From an uncultured Lachnospiraceae bacterium (GTDB taxonomy: Bacteria; Bacillota; Clostridia; Lachnospirales; Lachnospiraceae), in contig CACXUY010000002.1 in assembly GCA_902770965.1 (NCBI GenBank), forward strand, positions 62,001 to 126,000: a stretch of DNA of 64,000 nt. The letters run 5' to 3'. The notes beneath the pieces were generated by a model. The model made no database searches. It saw only the letters and a list, made by a program, of their open reading frames with translations, and was not told the origin of the DNA. Below are positions 7,752 through 17,180 of this stretch, piece after piece. The position numbers were made by a program, and so were the translations under genes. Numbering within the stretch: position 1 is the stretch's first letter; each line of letters opens with the position of its first letter.

Positions 7752-9044
7752 ATGAAAAAGTCACTGAGCATTCTGCTCGCCGGCATCCTTTGTGTCGCCG
7801 CGCTGAGCGCCTGCGCGAACAACAATTCCACCACTCCCGCTAACCAGGGTACCGAGACCAAGACCGTTGAGGACAAGGCGGAGGATACCGCCGCAGCCGA
7901 TACCGCCGAGGAGACCACCGCTGAGGCAGTTGCCGCTTCCGACATGAAGGTCGGCTTCATCTGCCTTCACGATGAGAATTCCACCTACGACCTGAACTTC
8001 ATCAACGCTGCCAAGGAAGCCTGCAGCGCTCTCGGCGTTGATTACCTCATCCGCACCGGCGTTGCCGAAGGCCAGGATTGCTATGACACCGCCTGCGAGC
8101 TTGCTGATGCCGGCTGCAAGATGGTCTTCGCCGATTCCTTCGGTCATGAGGATTACATGATCCAGGCCGCAAAGGAATTCCCTGAGGTTCAGTTCTGCCA
8201 CTCCACCGGCACCAAGGCTCACACCGAGGGACTTGACAACTACCATAACGCCTTCGCTTCCATCTATGAAGGACGTTATCTTGCCGGCGTTGCCGCTGGC
8301 ATGAAGCTGAACGAGATGATCGAGGCCGGCAAGATCACTGCTGACCAGGCAAAGATCGGTTATGTCGGAGCCTTCACCTATGCCGAGGTTATCTCCGGAT
8401 ATACTTCATTTTTCCTTGGAGCGCGTTCCATCTGCCCTTCCGCTACCATGGAAGTGACCTTCACCGGTTCCTGGTATGATGAGACCGCTGAGAAGGAAGG
8501 CGCCAACAAGCTCATCGCTGACGGCTGCGTGCTTATCAGCCAGCATGCTGACTCCATGGGCGCTCCTACTGCCTGTGAGACCGCCGGCGTACCGAATGTG
8601 TCTTACAACGGAAGCACCGTTGCTGCCTGCCCTAACACCTTCATCGTTTCTTCACGTATTGACTGGGCCCCTTATTACAAGTACGCCATTCAGTCCACCA
8701 TCGAGGGCAAGGCTCTTGACGCTGACTATGTGGGCACTCTTGCTACCGGATCCGTCGTTCTCACCGACATCAACGAGAAGGCTGCCGCTGAAGGCACTGT
8801 CGAGAAGGTCGCTGAAGTCGAGGCCGCTCTTAAGGACGGCACTGTCCATGTATTTGACACCTCAGCCTTCACCTATAAGGGCGAGAACCTCACCACTTAC
8901 ATGGCTGACGTCGACACCGATGCTGATTACACCGGCGACACCGAGGTCATCTCCGATGGTTATTTCCATGAGTCAGAGTTCCGCTCTGCTCCTTACTTTG
9001 ACCTTCAGATCGACGGCATCACCCTTCTTGATACCCAGTTCTGA
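7752..9044 (+). CDS. BMP-family nucleoside-binding lipoprotein of an ABC importer
   Basis: 430 residues. Signal peptide with lipobox LSAC (Cys21), an Asn/Thr/Ala/Asp-rich linker to about 70, then a basic-membrane-protein periplasmic-binding fold (MKVGFICLHDENSTYDLNF, then EGQDCYDTACELADAGCKMV and YEGRYLAGVAAGMK). BMP proteins with this ABC set bind nucleosides or purine bases at the outer membrane face. AGGAGG lies five bases before the ATG. A hairpin terminator follows the gene (9067-9096), then the ATPase and two permeases, so the binding protein is probably made in excess. Codon use is strongly biased (GAG, AAG, GCC), which suggests high expression. Confidence 0.9.
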   Translation: MKKSLSILLAGILCVAALSACANNNSTTPANQGTETKTVEDKAEDTAAADTAEETTAEAVAASDMKVGFICLHDENSTYDLNFINAAKEACSALGVDYLIRTGVAEGQDCYDTACELADAGCKMVFADSFGHEDYMIQAAKEFPEVQFCHSTGTKAHTEGLDNYHNAFASIYEGRYLAGVAAGMKLNEMIEAGKITADQAKIGYVGAFTYAEVISGYTSFFLGARSICPSATMEVTFTGSWYDETAEKEGANKLIADGCVLISQHADSMGAPTACETAGVPNVSYNGSTVAACPNTFIVSSRIDWAPYYKYAIQSTIEGKALDADYVGTLATGSVVLTDINEKAAAEGTVEKVAEVEAALKDGTVHVFDTSAFTYKGENLTTYMADVDTDADYTGDTEVISDGYFHESEFRSAPYFDLQIDGITLLDTQF

Positions 9045-9066
9045 TCAGGTTTATTATCGAACATTG

Positions 9067-9096
9067 CTGCCGCATCCTTGCGATGCGGCAGTTTTT
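9067..9096 (+). terminator. Hairpin between binding protein and ATPase genes
   Basis: CTGCCGCATC pairs perfectly with GATGCGGCAG around a 5-base loop and is followed by TTTTTC. It probably terminates part of the transcript inside the operon. Confidence 0.85.
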
Positions 9097-9106
9097 CATT
9101 TCCTTG

Positions 9107-9180
9107 AAAGTCGGCCCCCTGCGAAGCAGGGTGGCCATGTAGGGATGCATGCATACACCGCCCATGCATTCAACCCTTGC
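9107..9180. repeat. Family A element (inverted orientation)
   Basis: GTCGGCCCCCTGC-GAA-GCAGGGTGGCCATGT matches the reverse of the right half of family A, followed by a palindromic ATGCATGCAT stretch. Confidence 0.7.
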
Positions 9181-9335
9181 ATACAACAACTTCTGCTAGC
9201 TTTTTCATACCATTATCGTTTATAATGTAAGATAAGTATTACCTTTTTCTGGACACATAACGATATGAACGATGAAGGCGAGATGGATGATCCAATCGTA
9301 TTTATCCGCGCAAGGAAGATAAGGGGGGAGTGGAC

Positions 9336-10874
9336 TTGGACAAAAAAACAGCCGCAGTCAGCATGCGGAACATCACGAAGACCTTCGGAACGATCACCGC
9401 AAACAGCGATGTTTCCCTTGACATATATAAGGGAGAGATCCTTGCCCTGCTCGGTGAGAACGGCAGCGGCAAGACCACGCTCATGAACATGCTTTCCGGC
9501 ATCTATTTCCCTGATGCCGGGCAGATATTCATCAACGGCCAAGAGGTTTCTATAAGTTCTCCAAAAGAAGCCTTCAACTACAAGATCGGCATGATCCACC
9601 AGCATTTCAAGCTCGTGGACGTGCTCACCGCAGCCGAGAACATCATCCTTGGTCTTAAGGAATCCGGAAGGCTTGACCTGGAAGCCGCGTCACAGCGCAT
9701 ACGAAATATCTGTGACACTTATGGTTTTGACATCAATCCGTCACAGAAGATCTATGACATGTCTGTCTCACAGAAACAGACTGTCGAGATCGTAAAAGTA
9801 CTCTACAGAGGCGCTGACATCCTTATCCTCGATGAACCCACGGCGGTCCTTACCCCTCAGGAAACAGAGAAGCTTTTCAACGTGCTTCGCAACATGAGGA
9901 ACGATGGCAAGACTATCATAATAATCACGCACAAGATGCATGAAGTCGAGGCCATCAGCGACCGCGTTGCTGTGCTTCGTGCCGGCAGATATATCGGAGA
10001 GATGAAGACGAGCGAGACCAACGCCCAGGAGATGACGAACATGATGGTCGGCCGTCCCGTCTCCCTCAACATCGACCGCCCCGAACCGGTCGATCCTGCA
10101 CCCCGCATCATCGTCGATGGACTTACCGTACGAAGCAGCGACGGCATACTGAAGCTCCAGGACGTGAGCTTCACCGCGAATTCCGGCGAGATCCTTGGAA
10201 TCGCCGGCATTTCGGGAAGCGGGCAGAAAGAGCTTCTTGAGGCAATCTCCGGACTTCAGGCCGCTGAGAAGGGGAGTATCACCTACATCAGTCCTGACGG
10301 AGTTCATGAGGAATTGCTTGGCAAGAACCCTCTTGACATCTCCAGGCTTGGCATCACCTTGTCCTTTGTGCCCGAAGACAGGCTCGGCATGGGTCTTGTA
10401 GGCAATATGAACCTTGCCGACAACATGATGCTCCGGTCTTTTCGCAGCGGCAAGTCATTTTTCACTGACCGCAAGACCCCCTGGCATCTCGCCGAGAAGG
10501 TCGTCAAGGACCTTGAGGTAAGCACGCCAGGCATCTCGACTCCGGTCAGGAGGCTTTCCGGGGGCAATGTGCAGAAGGTGCTCGTAGGCCGCGAGATTTC
10601 TTCCGCGCCCACAGTGCTCCTGACTGCTTATGCGGTCCGAGGACTTGACATCAACTCATCATATATGATCTACAGTCTGCTCAACGAACAGAAGAAGAAC
10701 GGCGTCGCCGTCGTCTTCGTCGGCGAGGATCTCGATGTGCTGCTTGAGCTGTGCGACAAGATCCTGGTTCTTTGCGGCGGCAAAGTCAGCGGCATCATAG
10801 ATGGCAGGCATGCTGACAAGAACGAGGTCGGAATGATGATGACACGGTTAGGAGGAGGCAAGGACGATGAATAA
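9336..10874 (+). CDS. Nucleoside ABC transporter ATPase with two ABC domains
   Basis: About 512 residues. The TTG at 9336 is chosen because AAGGGGGG lies seven bases upstream; the GTG at 9330 would overlap the ribosome site. The first ABC has Walker A GENGSGKTT, a degenerate signature (MSVSQKQTVE) and Walker B ILILDEPTAVL. The second has a degenerate Walker A (GISGSGQKE), signature LSGGNVQK and an altered Walker B with RGLD. Such asymmetry is usual in the tandem ATPases of BMP-type nucleoside importers and simple-sugar transporters. It powers the two permeases encoded next; the following gene starts eight bases inside this one. Confidence 0.92.
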   Translation: MDKKTAAVSMRNITKTFGTITANSDVSLDIYKGEILALLGENGSGKTTLMNMLSGIYFPDAGQIFINGQEVSISSPKEAFNYKIGMIHQHFKLVDVLTAAENIILGLKESGRLDLEAASQRIRNICDTYGFDINPSQKIYDMSVSQKQTVEIVKVLYRGADILILDEPTAVLTPQETEKLFNVLRNMRNDGKTIIIITHKMHEVEAISDRVAVLRAGRYIGEMKTSETNAQEMTNMMVGRPVSLNIDRPEPVDPAPRIIVDGLTVRSSDGILKLQDVSFTANSGEILGIAGISGSGQKELLEAISGLQAAEKGSITYISPDGVHEELLGKNPLDISRLGITLSFVPEDRLGMGLVGNMNLADNMMLRSFRSGKSFFTDRKTPWHLAEKVVKDLEVSTPGISTPVRRLSGGNVQKVLVGREISSAPTVLLTAYAVRGLDINSSYMIYSLLNEQKKNGVAVVFVGEDLDVLLELCDKILVLCGGKVSGIIDGRHADKNEVGMMMTRLGGGKDDE

Positions 10875-11967
10875 CAGAACAGAAAGCCCTCTGATCCATA
10901 TCACAAAACGCAAAGCAATGGCCTGGTATAAGGCCTGGGGCATCCGCCTTATCGCGGTCCTGATCGCATTGGTGGTCTGCGGCATCATTACCACGCTGAT
11001 GACAGGCGACAATCCCATCGCTGTCTATGCCACCATGTGGAAGGGCGCCATGGGAACCCAACGCAGGATATGGGCGCTATGCCAGGGCATCGCCATGATG
11101 CTGTGCGTGTCTCTCGCCCTCACTCCCGCCTTCCGCATGAGGTACTGGAATCTCGGCGGAGAGGGGCAGATCCTCATCGGCTGCCTCGCCACCACAGCCT
11201 GTATGATCCTCCTCGGAGGCAAGCTGCCCAACCCGCTGCTAATCGCCCTTATGTCCGTCTGCGCCATAGCCGCGGGAGCCGTCTGGGCCGTCATCCCGGC
11301 ATTCTTCAAAGCAAAATGGAATACGAACGAGACCCTGTTCACCCTGATGATGAACTACGTCGCCACTCAGCTGGTGGCTTACTTTATCATAATATGGGAG
11401 GTCCCGAAGGGTTCCGGCAACATAGGCATCATTAACCAGCAGACCGAGGCAGGCTGGTTTCCTGTCATCGGCGGCCAGCGCTACATGCTCAACATCATCA
11501 TCGTCAGCATCCTGACCATCGTGATGTTCGTCTACCTGAGATACAGCAAGCACGGCTATGAGATCTCAGTGGTCGGCGAAAGCGAAAATACCGCCCGTTA
11601 CATAGGTATCAATGTCCCGAAGGTTATCATCCGCACCCTTCTACTCTCCGGAGCGATCTGCGGCCTCACCGGACTGTTGCTTGTGGGCGCTACCGACCAC
11701 ACGCTCACCACATCGCTTGCGGGAGGGCGAGGCTTCACCGCCGTCATGGTCGCATGGCTTGCGAAATTCAATCCCCTGGGCATGGTGCTCAGCAGCTTCC
11801 TCATCGTTTTCCTGCAGAAGGGCGCCAGCGAGATATCGACTATCTTCAGCCTGAACCAGTCATTTGGCGATATCCTCACCGGCATCATCCTCTTCTTTAT
11901 CATAGGAAGCGAATTCTTCATAACCTACCAGCTGCATTTTCGTCATTCCGGCAAAAAGGAGGCATAA
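10867..11967 (+). CDS. Nucleoside ABC transporter permease, subunit 1
   Basis: 366 residues with about ten hydrophobic helices, BPD_transp_2 type (YufP-like). RMRYWNLGGEGQILIGCLA and the later SGAICGLTGLLLVGATDHTLT region with LAGGRGFTAVMVAWLAKFNP are hallmark stretches of these permeases. The start overlaps the ATPase gene by eight bases, with AGGAGG inside its last codons. It pairs with the next permease in the membrane. Confidence 0.9.
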   Translation: MNNRTESPLIHITKRKAMAWYKAWGIRLIAVLIALVVCGIITTLMTGDNPIAVYATMWKGAMGTQRRIWALCQGIAMMLCVSLALTPAFRMRYWNLGGEGQILIGCLATTACMILLGGKLPNPLLIALMSVCAIAAGAVWAVIPAFFKAKWNTNETLFTLMMNYVATQLVAYFIIIWEVPKGSGNIGIINQQTEAGWFPVIGGQRYMLNIIIVSILTIVMFVYLRYSKHGYEISVVGESENTARYIGINVPKVIIRTLLLSGAICGLTGLLLVGATDHTLTTSLAGGRGFTAVMVAWLAKFNPLGMVLSSFLIVFLQKGASEISTIFSLNQSFGDILTGIILFFIIGSEFFITYQLHFRHSGKKEA

Positions 11968-11969
11968 AA

Positions 11970-12968
11970 ATGTTTGATTTTATATCCTTTATCCCTCGTG
12001 CCATTGTCCAGAGCGTCCCTCTTCTTTACGGGAGCACCGGCGAGACAATCACAGAAAAAGCCGGAAACCTTAACCTGGGGATACCGGGCGTGATGTACGT
12101 AGGCGGTATCAGCGGCGTCATCGGTGCTTTCTTCTATGAAAATGCCTGCGGCAACTCCGCAGCCAACATGAACGCCGTGCTGGCCATAGGGATCCCGCTC
12201 TTGAGCTGTCTGCTGGGGTCACTTCTCATGGGCCTGCTCTACTGTTTCCTCACCGTCACGCTTCGGGCGAACCAGAACGTCACCGGCCTTGCCATGACCA
12301 CCTTCGGCGTGGGCTTCGGCAATTTCTTCGGCGGCTCCCTCATCAAGCTGACCGGAAGCGAGGTTCCTTCCATCGCTCTTTCGGCGACACACAGCTTCTA
12401 CAGCAAGTCCCTCCCCTTCGCGTCCAGCACGGGAGCCTTCGGCAAGCTCTTCCTGTCCTATGGCTTCCTGGCATATGCCGCGATAATCATCGCCTTCGTG
12501 TCGGCGCATTTCCTGCGAAAGACCCGGACAGGCCTGAACCTCCGGGCCGTCGGAGAAAGCCCCGCCACGGCAGACGCTGCCGGCATAAGCATCACTAAGT
12601 ACAAATATATTGCCACTTGCATAGGATGCATGATCGCCGGACTTGGCGGACTGTACTATGTCATGGATTATGCCAGCGGAGTATGGTCAAACGACGGCTT
12701 CGGCGACCGGGGCTGGCTCGCCATAGCTCTGGTCATCTTCACCATATGGAGGCCTAACTGGAGCGTCTTCGCGTCGATACTTTTCGGCGGCCTGTACATC
12801 CTTTATCTGTTTATCCCCACGGGCATGAACCTCTCGATAAAGGAGATATATAAGATGCTGCCCTACCTAGTTACCATAGTCGTCCTCATACTTACGAGCA
12901 TGCGCAACAAGCGGGAAAACCAGCCTCCCGCAAGCCTGGGACAGGCATATTTCCGAGAAGAAAGATAA
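11970..12968 (+). CDS. Nucleoside ABC transporter permease, subunit 2
   Basis: 332 residues from the ATG at 11970, which is preceded by AAAGGAGG and sits two bases after the previous stop; the frame is open further upstream but inside subunit 1. It begins MFDFISFIPRAIVQSVPLLYGSTGETITEKAGNLNLGIPG with segments typical of YufQ-like permeases (the NLGIPG loop). About nine helices follow. It completes the BMP importer (binding protein, ATPase, two permeases). An inverted-repeat element follows the stop. Confidence 0.9.
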   Translation: MFDFISFIPRAIVQSVPLLYGSTGETITEKAGNLNLGIPGVMYVGGISGVIGAFFYENACGNSAANMNAVLAIGIPLLSCLLGSLLMGLLYCFLTVTLRANQNVTGLAMTTFGVGFGNFFGGSLIKLTGSEVPSIALSATHSFYSKSLPFASSTGAFGKLFLSYGFLAYAAIIIAFVSAHFLRKTRTGLNLRAVGESPATADAAGISITKYKYIATCIGCMIAGLGGLYYVMDYASGVWSNDGFGDRGWLAIALVIFTIWRPNWSVFASILFGGLYILYLFIPTGMNLSIKEIYKMLPYLVTIVVLILTSMRNKRENQPPASLGQAYFREER

Positions 12969-12977
12969 TAGCCATCC

Positions 12978-13068
12978 TTGTCCGCCCCAAGATAACTGAT
13001 AAATACGTTCAAGGTTCAAGCACCTCGTCCTGCGTTTAACAGTTATCTTGGGGTGCTGAATAATTACT
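12978..13068. repeat. Family B element with perfect 14-base inverted repeats
   Basis: CCCCAAGATAACTG (12985-12998) pairs with CAGTTATCTTGGGG (13040-13053) over a 41-base loop, followed by TGCTGAATAATTAC. It may also act as the operon terminator. Confidence 0.85.
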
Positions 13069-13168
13069 GTTTATTAACTCTGCCGCATCCATTTTGCTAT
13101 AACTGCAATCAATATGCTGCAGTTTTTGCATATGCATCATTATACAAAAAACAGAACGGAGGAGAAAA

Positions 13169-15700
13169 ATGAGATCCCTGAAACCATTATTTAAAGCAAA
13201 TGCCATGCAAGCCGCACGGCGCGTCTCTTGTGTGTTCATGGCTTTTGTACTTTTGATTCAGCCTGTCTCATCAGCGGCAGCCGCCGAGGATACAGGAGTG
13301 GATCCGGATGCTGACTTCCACTATGTCGCCATAGGTGACAGTGTAGCCGCAGGCTTCGACCTTGATACGAATACCGTGTTTCAAAACAGCCTCGCTTATT
13401 TACCTCAGCTTAATAATCGGTATTTTTCTGACTATTGCTACCCTTCCCTGGCCGCTGAAGGCATGGAACCTATCCTTGTTAAACACGGTGTCCTGAAGGA
13501 AGGAGCTTCCGTCGAGTGTACAAACTTCGGTTTCCCTGCTTTCAAAGTAGAGACCTTTATAGAGCTCATCGACAATCCTGATTATACAACTGATCTTGGC
13601 TTCATAAGAAACAGTTATATTAATGCTTTTATTCCTGAAAAAGAGATCTATGACAGTCTTGAGGGACAGGCAAAAGCGGAGTATCTTGCCGAGAGAAAAG
13701 ACTATGATCATGACAGTCTGAAAGAGCTGCTTACAGCATGTTATGATGACGACGACCCTTATAACAATCAATCCTCTGCCCTCCTCGAGCTGTCTATAAG
13801 ATACGGGCTGATCTGGAATACCGCTGAAGGCTTCCGCAGCTGGTATGAGGAGAATGCCGCAAAGGACGATCTTTACGAGTCCTGGTTCAATGATTGGTAT
13901 GATACATATATTGCCGATTATTATCCTGAGCTAATACATGGCGAGAAGGCGAAGCTTCATGACATTTTTTTCGAGAATATCGCTGACGCGGACCTGATAT
14001 CCTTGGACATAGGTTCTAACAATATGCTCTACAACTATCTTATGCAGACATTCTTAGACTCTATGGGAACTGATGCCCAAGCGGCAATTGATGAAGAAAC
14101 CGGACTTACCTACTACCTGAATCTACACAACCCGCTTAGCTTCGTTATATCCAACACTTTCGGCGCAGTTGTTACCGGCGGCGATTCCGATGCTGCCTTA
14201 GACAGGATTCCGACTCTTCTGAGAATCTATCGCGATGAGATTGATCTGGAGGATGTGACAGAAACACTTAAGTACTACTCTTACGATGTGATGAAAGCTA
14301 CCATGCTTTCCTATATTGATGGCGCCATGGAGCAGATGCCTGAGCTTGCCGACAAAATAGAGGAGATCAACCACAGCGATGGCAAGAATGCCGACATCAT
14401 GTGTATCAGCCGCTATGCCGCCATGGGCAACAGTATTGAGATCGACAGGAACATCGCGGCTCTCTATACTGTGATGAAAATAACGATGAATGAAGTAAAA
14501 AGGGTGTTGTTTGATAGGGACACAGCTGCGTCAGACGACAAGGATTCCGCGGCAAAAATACCAAACGAAGCTGCCGATCCCGAAAATGATGCTTCCGACG
14601 CGAACGTGCCAGCAGATATCGAGGAGCATGCCGTTCAGGCAGCAAACTCAAAAAAAACAAAGTCGGCTGCTTCCGCCAAGTCAGATCCGGATCCGGATGA
14701 TAGCATAGATGAATATCCGGATTCGCCGTCTATCATAGATGAGGCTCTGATTTCATCAGACACTTACACAGAGGATGAGCTTTTAGCGGGAATCCGCTCC
14801 TATGACAGAGCTCTGGAGGAGCTACAGACCATATCTGATACTGACGACTATACTGCTTATTTTGGAACAGATGCCGATAATGCTTATTCTGAGACAGATG
14901 CCGATAATGCCTATTCTGAGACAGATGCCGATGAGCAGCTTTATAACAATGAAAACAGTGAAGAGACCGTCGGGCGCGATGCGGCCGGTGCTAAAGATGA
15001 CAACAGCTATGGGCTCGACTCAATGACAGGAGATGACAGTAAAGCCACACAGGCTGAGGAAGAAGTAAGATATGCGTCTTACAGCATCATACCCGACAGA
15101 AAAGTCATCACCAAGGCTGCCGCCCCTATCAACAGCATTATCCGCGCGCGCTATGAAGCGAAGGTCTCGGAACTCATCGACGAGATGGTTGAAAACCTTC
15201 GTTACAACATCATCTACCTTCTCTTCGGCAGGGTTATAAAAGATGTCATCATAGAGTACAACGAACGGCTCCGCGCTTTCGCTGACGAGAGAGGCTATAT
15301 CTACGTTGATATTTATGACATCCCTAACGATACAAGGCTTGACCCCCATCCTATGTCCGATGGGCATAGATATATAGCCGACCAGATCATCGCCGCGGCG
15401 GACAAGCTATATGCTTCAAAGGGAGAACAGGGAGAGCAGTCCGAGCCATCCGGCGAAGCTCCGGAATCACAGGACAAGGACGGAGACGATAAGGATGACC
15501 AGGGCGAAAACCAGCATACTGCTGACAAGAATTTCATCTCCGACTATGTCGCTCGTATGAACAGCATAAGAAAGCTGCTCTCACAGGGCAAGAGAGTCAT
15601 ACAGAGGCATATGAACTTATCGAGAAGCATATTGTATTTGAATGACATGGACACCGACAATCCCATATTGGCAAAATCCTGGTCAGATACAATCCGGTGA
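13169..15700 (+). CDS. Secreted SGNH/GDSL-type hydrolase with acidic insert
   Basis: 843 residues. Signal peptide to about residue 38 (hydrophobic core FMAFVLLIQPVSSAAAA). SGNH block I is AIGDSVAAG (Ser58 as nucleophile), a GxND-like block III is SLDIGSNNM near 275, and block V is LDPHPMSDGHRYIAD near 725. The family hydrolyses esters or acyl groups outside the cell. Between the core halves lies a long Asp/Ser/Ala-rich, probably disordered stretch (about 450-640) with the repeat DADNAYSET. The C-terminal tail is also Glu/Asp/Gln-rich. GGAGG precedes the ATG. It is far longer than a usual 200-350 residue SGNH enzyme. The substrate is unknown; a cell-surface polysaccharide ester is plausible. 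Confidence 0.75.
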   Translation: MRSLKPLFKANAMQAARRVSCVFMAFVLLIQPVSSAAAAEDTGVDPDADFHYVAIGDSVAAGFDLDTNTVFQNSLAYLPQLNNRYFSDYCYPSLAAEGMEPILVKHGVLKEGASVECTNFGFPAFKVETFIELIDNPDYTTDLGFIRNSYINAFIPEKEIYDSLEGQAKAEYLAERKDYDHDSLKELLTACYDDDDPYNNQSSALLELSIRYGLIWNTAEGFRSWYEENAAKDDLYESWFNDWYDTYIADYYPELIHGEKAKLHDIFFENIADADLISLDIGSNNMLYNYLMQTFLDSMGTDAQAAIDEETGLTYYLNLHNPLSFVISNTFGAVVTGGDSDAALDRIPTLLRIYRDEIDLEDVTETLKYYSYDVMKATMLSYIDGAMEQMPELADKIEEINHSDGKNADIMCISRYAAMGNSIEIDRNIAALYTVMKITMNEVKRVLFDRDTAASDDKDSAAKIPNEAADPENDASDANVPADIEEHAVQAANSKKTKSAASAKSDPDPDDSIDEYPDSPSIIDEALISSDTYTEDELLAGIRSYDRALEELQTISDTDDYTAYFGTDADNAYSETDADNAYSETDADEQLYNNENSEETVGRDAAGAKDDNSYGLDSMTGDDSKATQAEEEVRYASYSIIPDRKVITKAAAPINSIIRARYEAKVSELIDEMVENLRYNIIYLLFGRVIKDVIIEYNERLRAFADERGYIYVDIYDIPNDTRLDPHPMSDGHRYIADQIIAAADKLYASKGEQGEQSEPSGEAPESQDKDGDDKDDQGENQHTADKNFISDYVARMNSIRKLLSQGKRVIQRHMNLSRSILYLNDMDTDNPILAKSWSDTIR

Positions 15701-15769
15701 TTTGAAGTGACTTCTCATCCTGCGCTGTCATTCGGCTTCCAGGCTATCCGCCCTCAATGAATCCGGATG

Positions 15770-15938
15770 GCTGCAGGCTGCCGACTGACGCTGCCGAAGC
15801 TGACAGCTGACGCTGCCAAAGCGACCGGCTGACGCTGTCGGTTGACGCTGTCGGCTGATGCCGCCGATGCTGCTGACTGACGCTGCCGAAGCGGTCGGCT
15901 GACGCTGCCGAAGCGGTCGGCTGACACTGCCGACTGAC
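15770..15938. repeat. Array of mixed 13-bp and 22-bp units
   Basis: Units begin GCTGCCGA or close variants and end CTGAC. Short units have 13 bases and long ones carry nine extra (such as AGCGGTCGG). Two 22-base units are identical. Frames on the minus strand are open through it but look like shadows (SVSRQ-like repeats). Confidence 0.85.
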
Positions 15939-15964
15939 GCATAGAAAAATGTATTTTTCTATGC
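15939..15964. promoter_or_regulatory. Perfect AT-rich palindrome upstream of the fba -10
   Basis: Two 12-base arms (GCATAGAAAAAT and its complement) around a 2-base centre. It ends 20 bases before the TATAAT. It could be an operator or the terminator of the upstream SGNH gene, since an A/T-rich arm supplies a U run. Confidence 0.55.
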
Positions 15965-16026
15965 AAATATCCGTCATCTATGATATAATGTCCATGTATT
16001 TATAAAAAAGAAAGGAGATGTCTATT

Positions 16027-16968
16027 ATGGCTCTCGTAACTTCAACTGAGATGTTCAAAAAGGCCTATAACGGCGGCTATGCTGTCGGAGCTTTCAACGT
16101 CAACAACATGGAGATCGTTCAGGGTATCACCGAGGCAGCTGCCGAGCTGAGATCCCCCCTGATCCTCCAGGCTTCCGCCGGCGCAAGAAAGTACGCCAAC
16201 TCTATCTATCTTGTAAAGCTTGTCGAGGCAGCTGTCGAGCTTCATCCGGAGATCCCGATCGTCCTTCACCTCGATCACGGCGCGGATTTCGAGACCTGCA
16301 AATCCTGCATCGACGGCGGCTTCACCTCCGTCATGATCGACTACTCAGGTCATCCTTTCGAGGATAATATCGCTGAGTCCAAGAAGGTCGCCGAGTACGC
16401 GCATGAGCGCGGCGTTGTCGTCGAAGCAGAGCTCGGCACTCTTGCCGGCATCGAGGATGCAGTCAGCGTAGACGCTGAGAAGGCTATGTTCACTGACCCC
16501 GATCAGGTTGAGGAATTCGTCAACAAGACCGGTGTCGACTCCCTCGCTATCGCTATCGGTACCAGCCACGGCGCGTACAAGTTCAAGCCCGGCACGGATC
16601 CCAAGCTTCGCCTTGACATCCTCGAGGAGGTCGCCAGGAGGCTTCCCGGCTTCCCCATCGTCCTTCACGGTTCTTCCTCTGTTCCTCAGGAATATGTCAA
16701 GATCATCAACGCCAACGGCGGCGCTCTTAAGGACGCGATCGGCATTCCCGAGGATCAGCTGCGCGAAGCTGCCAAGGGCGCTGTCTGCAAGATCAACATC
16801 GATTCCGACCTTCGCCTTGGCATGACCGCCGGCATCCGCCAGCACTTCGCCGAGCATCCGGATCACTTCGATCCCAGACAGTACCTCAGCCCCGGCCGCG
16901 CTAACATCAAGGATATCGTTGCTCACAAGATCAAGTATGTCCTTGGTTCCGACGGCAAGATCGACTGA
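16027..16968 (+). CDS. fba: Class II fructose-1,6-bisphosphate aldolase
   Basis: 313 residues. It splits fructose-1,6-bisphosphate to DHAP and glyceraldehyde-3-phosphate using Zn2+, in glycolysis. The start at 16027 is chosen because AAAGGAG ends at 16017; an in-frame ATG at 16018 abuts the ribosome site. Diagnostic stretches are HLDHGADFETC (zinc His and catalytic Asp), YSGHPFEDNI, VEAELGTLAG, GTSHGAYKF and LHGSSSVP. Codon bias is strong (GAG, AAG, CTC, ATC), as in a highly expressed gene. A hairpin terminator follows at 17122-17152. Confidence 0.96.
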   Translation: MALVTSTEMFKKAYNGGYAVGAFNVNNMEIVQGITEAAAELRSPLILQASAGARKYANSIYLVKLVEAAVELHPEIPIVLHLDHGADFETCKSCIDGGFTSVMIDYSGHPFEDNIAESKKVAEYAHERGVVVEAELGTLAGIEDAVSVDAEKAMFTDPDQVEEFVNKTGVDSLAIAIGTSHGAYKFKPGTDPKLRLDILEEVARRLPGFPIVLHGSSSVPQEYVKIINANGGALKDAIGIPEDQLREAAKGAVCKINIDSDLRLGMTAGIRQHFAEHPDHFDPRQYLSPGRANIKDIVAHKIKYVLGSDGKID

Positions 16969-17009
16969 GCATAGGACTCGTCCCAAAGGATATCTCGAAG
17001 AGACTAAAA

Positions 17010-17092
17010 CAAAGATCATACAATCGAGCAGGGGGAGAGCTGATCGACCCCTGCTCACCGCGTAGGTTCGTGCCCGTCAAAGCCGGAGATAA
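17010..17092. repeat. Family D hairpin element
   Basis: ATACAATCGAG opens a hairpin (GAGCAGGGG 17026-17034 with CCCCTGCTC 17048-17056) and GCCGGAGAT follows. The same frame of motifs occurs at 28328-28385 with a different stem sequence. Confidence 0.55.
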
Positions 17093-17121
17093 TTCCTTGC
17101 GCGGATTTATGCCCTAAAGAA

Positions 17122-17152
17122 AGGCAGGAAGACATCGTCAGTCTTCCTGCCT
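17122..17152. terminator. Bidirectional terminator between fba and the PBP gene
   Basis: AGGCAGGAAGAC pairs perfectly with GTCTTCCTGCCT over a 7-base loop, with T-rich flanks on both strands between convergent genes. Confidence 0.85.
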
Positions 17153-17180
17153 CTTATTTTGCGGTTATAGATACCGTATC

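Larger units (their letters stand above)
15701..16026. other. Gene-free stretch upstream of fba
   Basis: Contains a GC-rich array of 13- and 22-bp units (15770-15938), a long palindrome (15939-15964) and a TATAAT box at 15984-15989. The matching -35 is poor, so an activator or extended -10 may be used. Confidence 0.6.

Noticed and set aside
15744-15977. Minus-strand frames with Ser/Ala/Gln repeats upstream of fba
   Set aside because: They are translations of the 13/22-bp array, with two overlapping frames open at once; non-coding repeat is the simpler reading.
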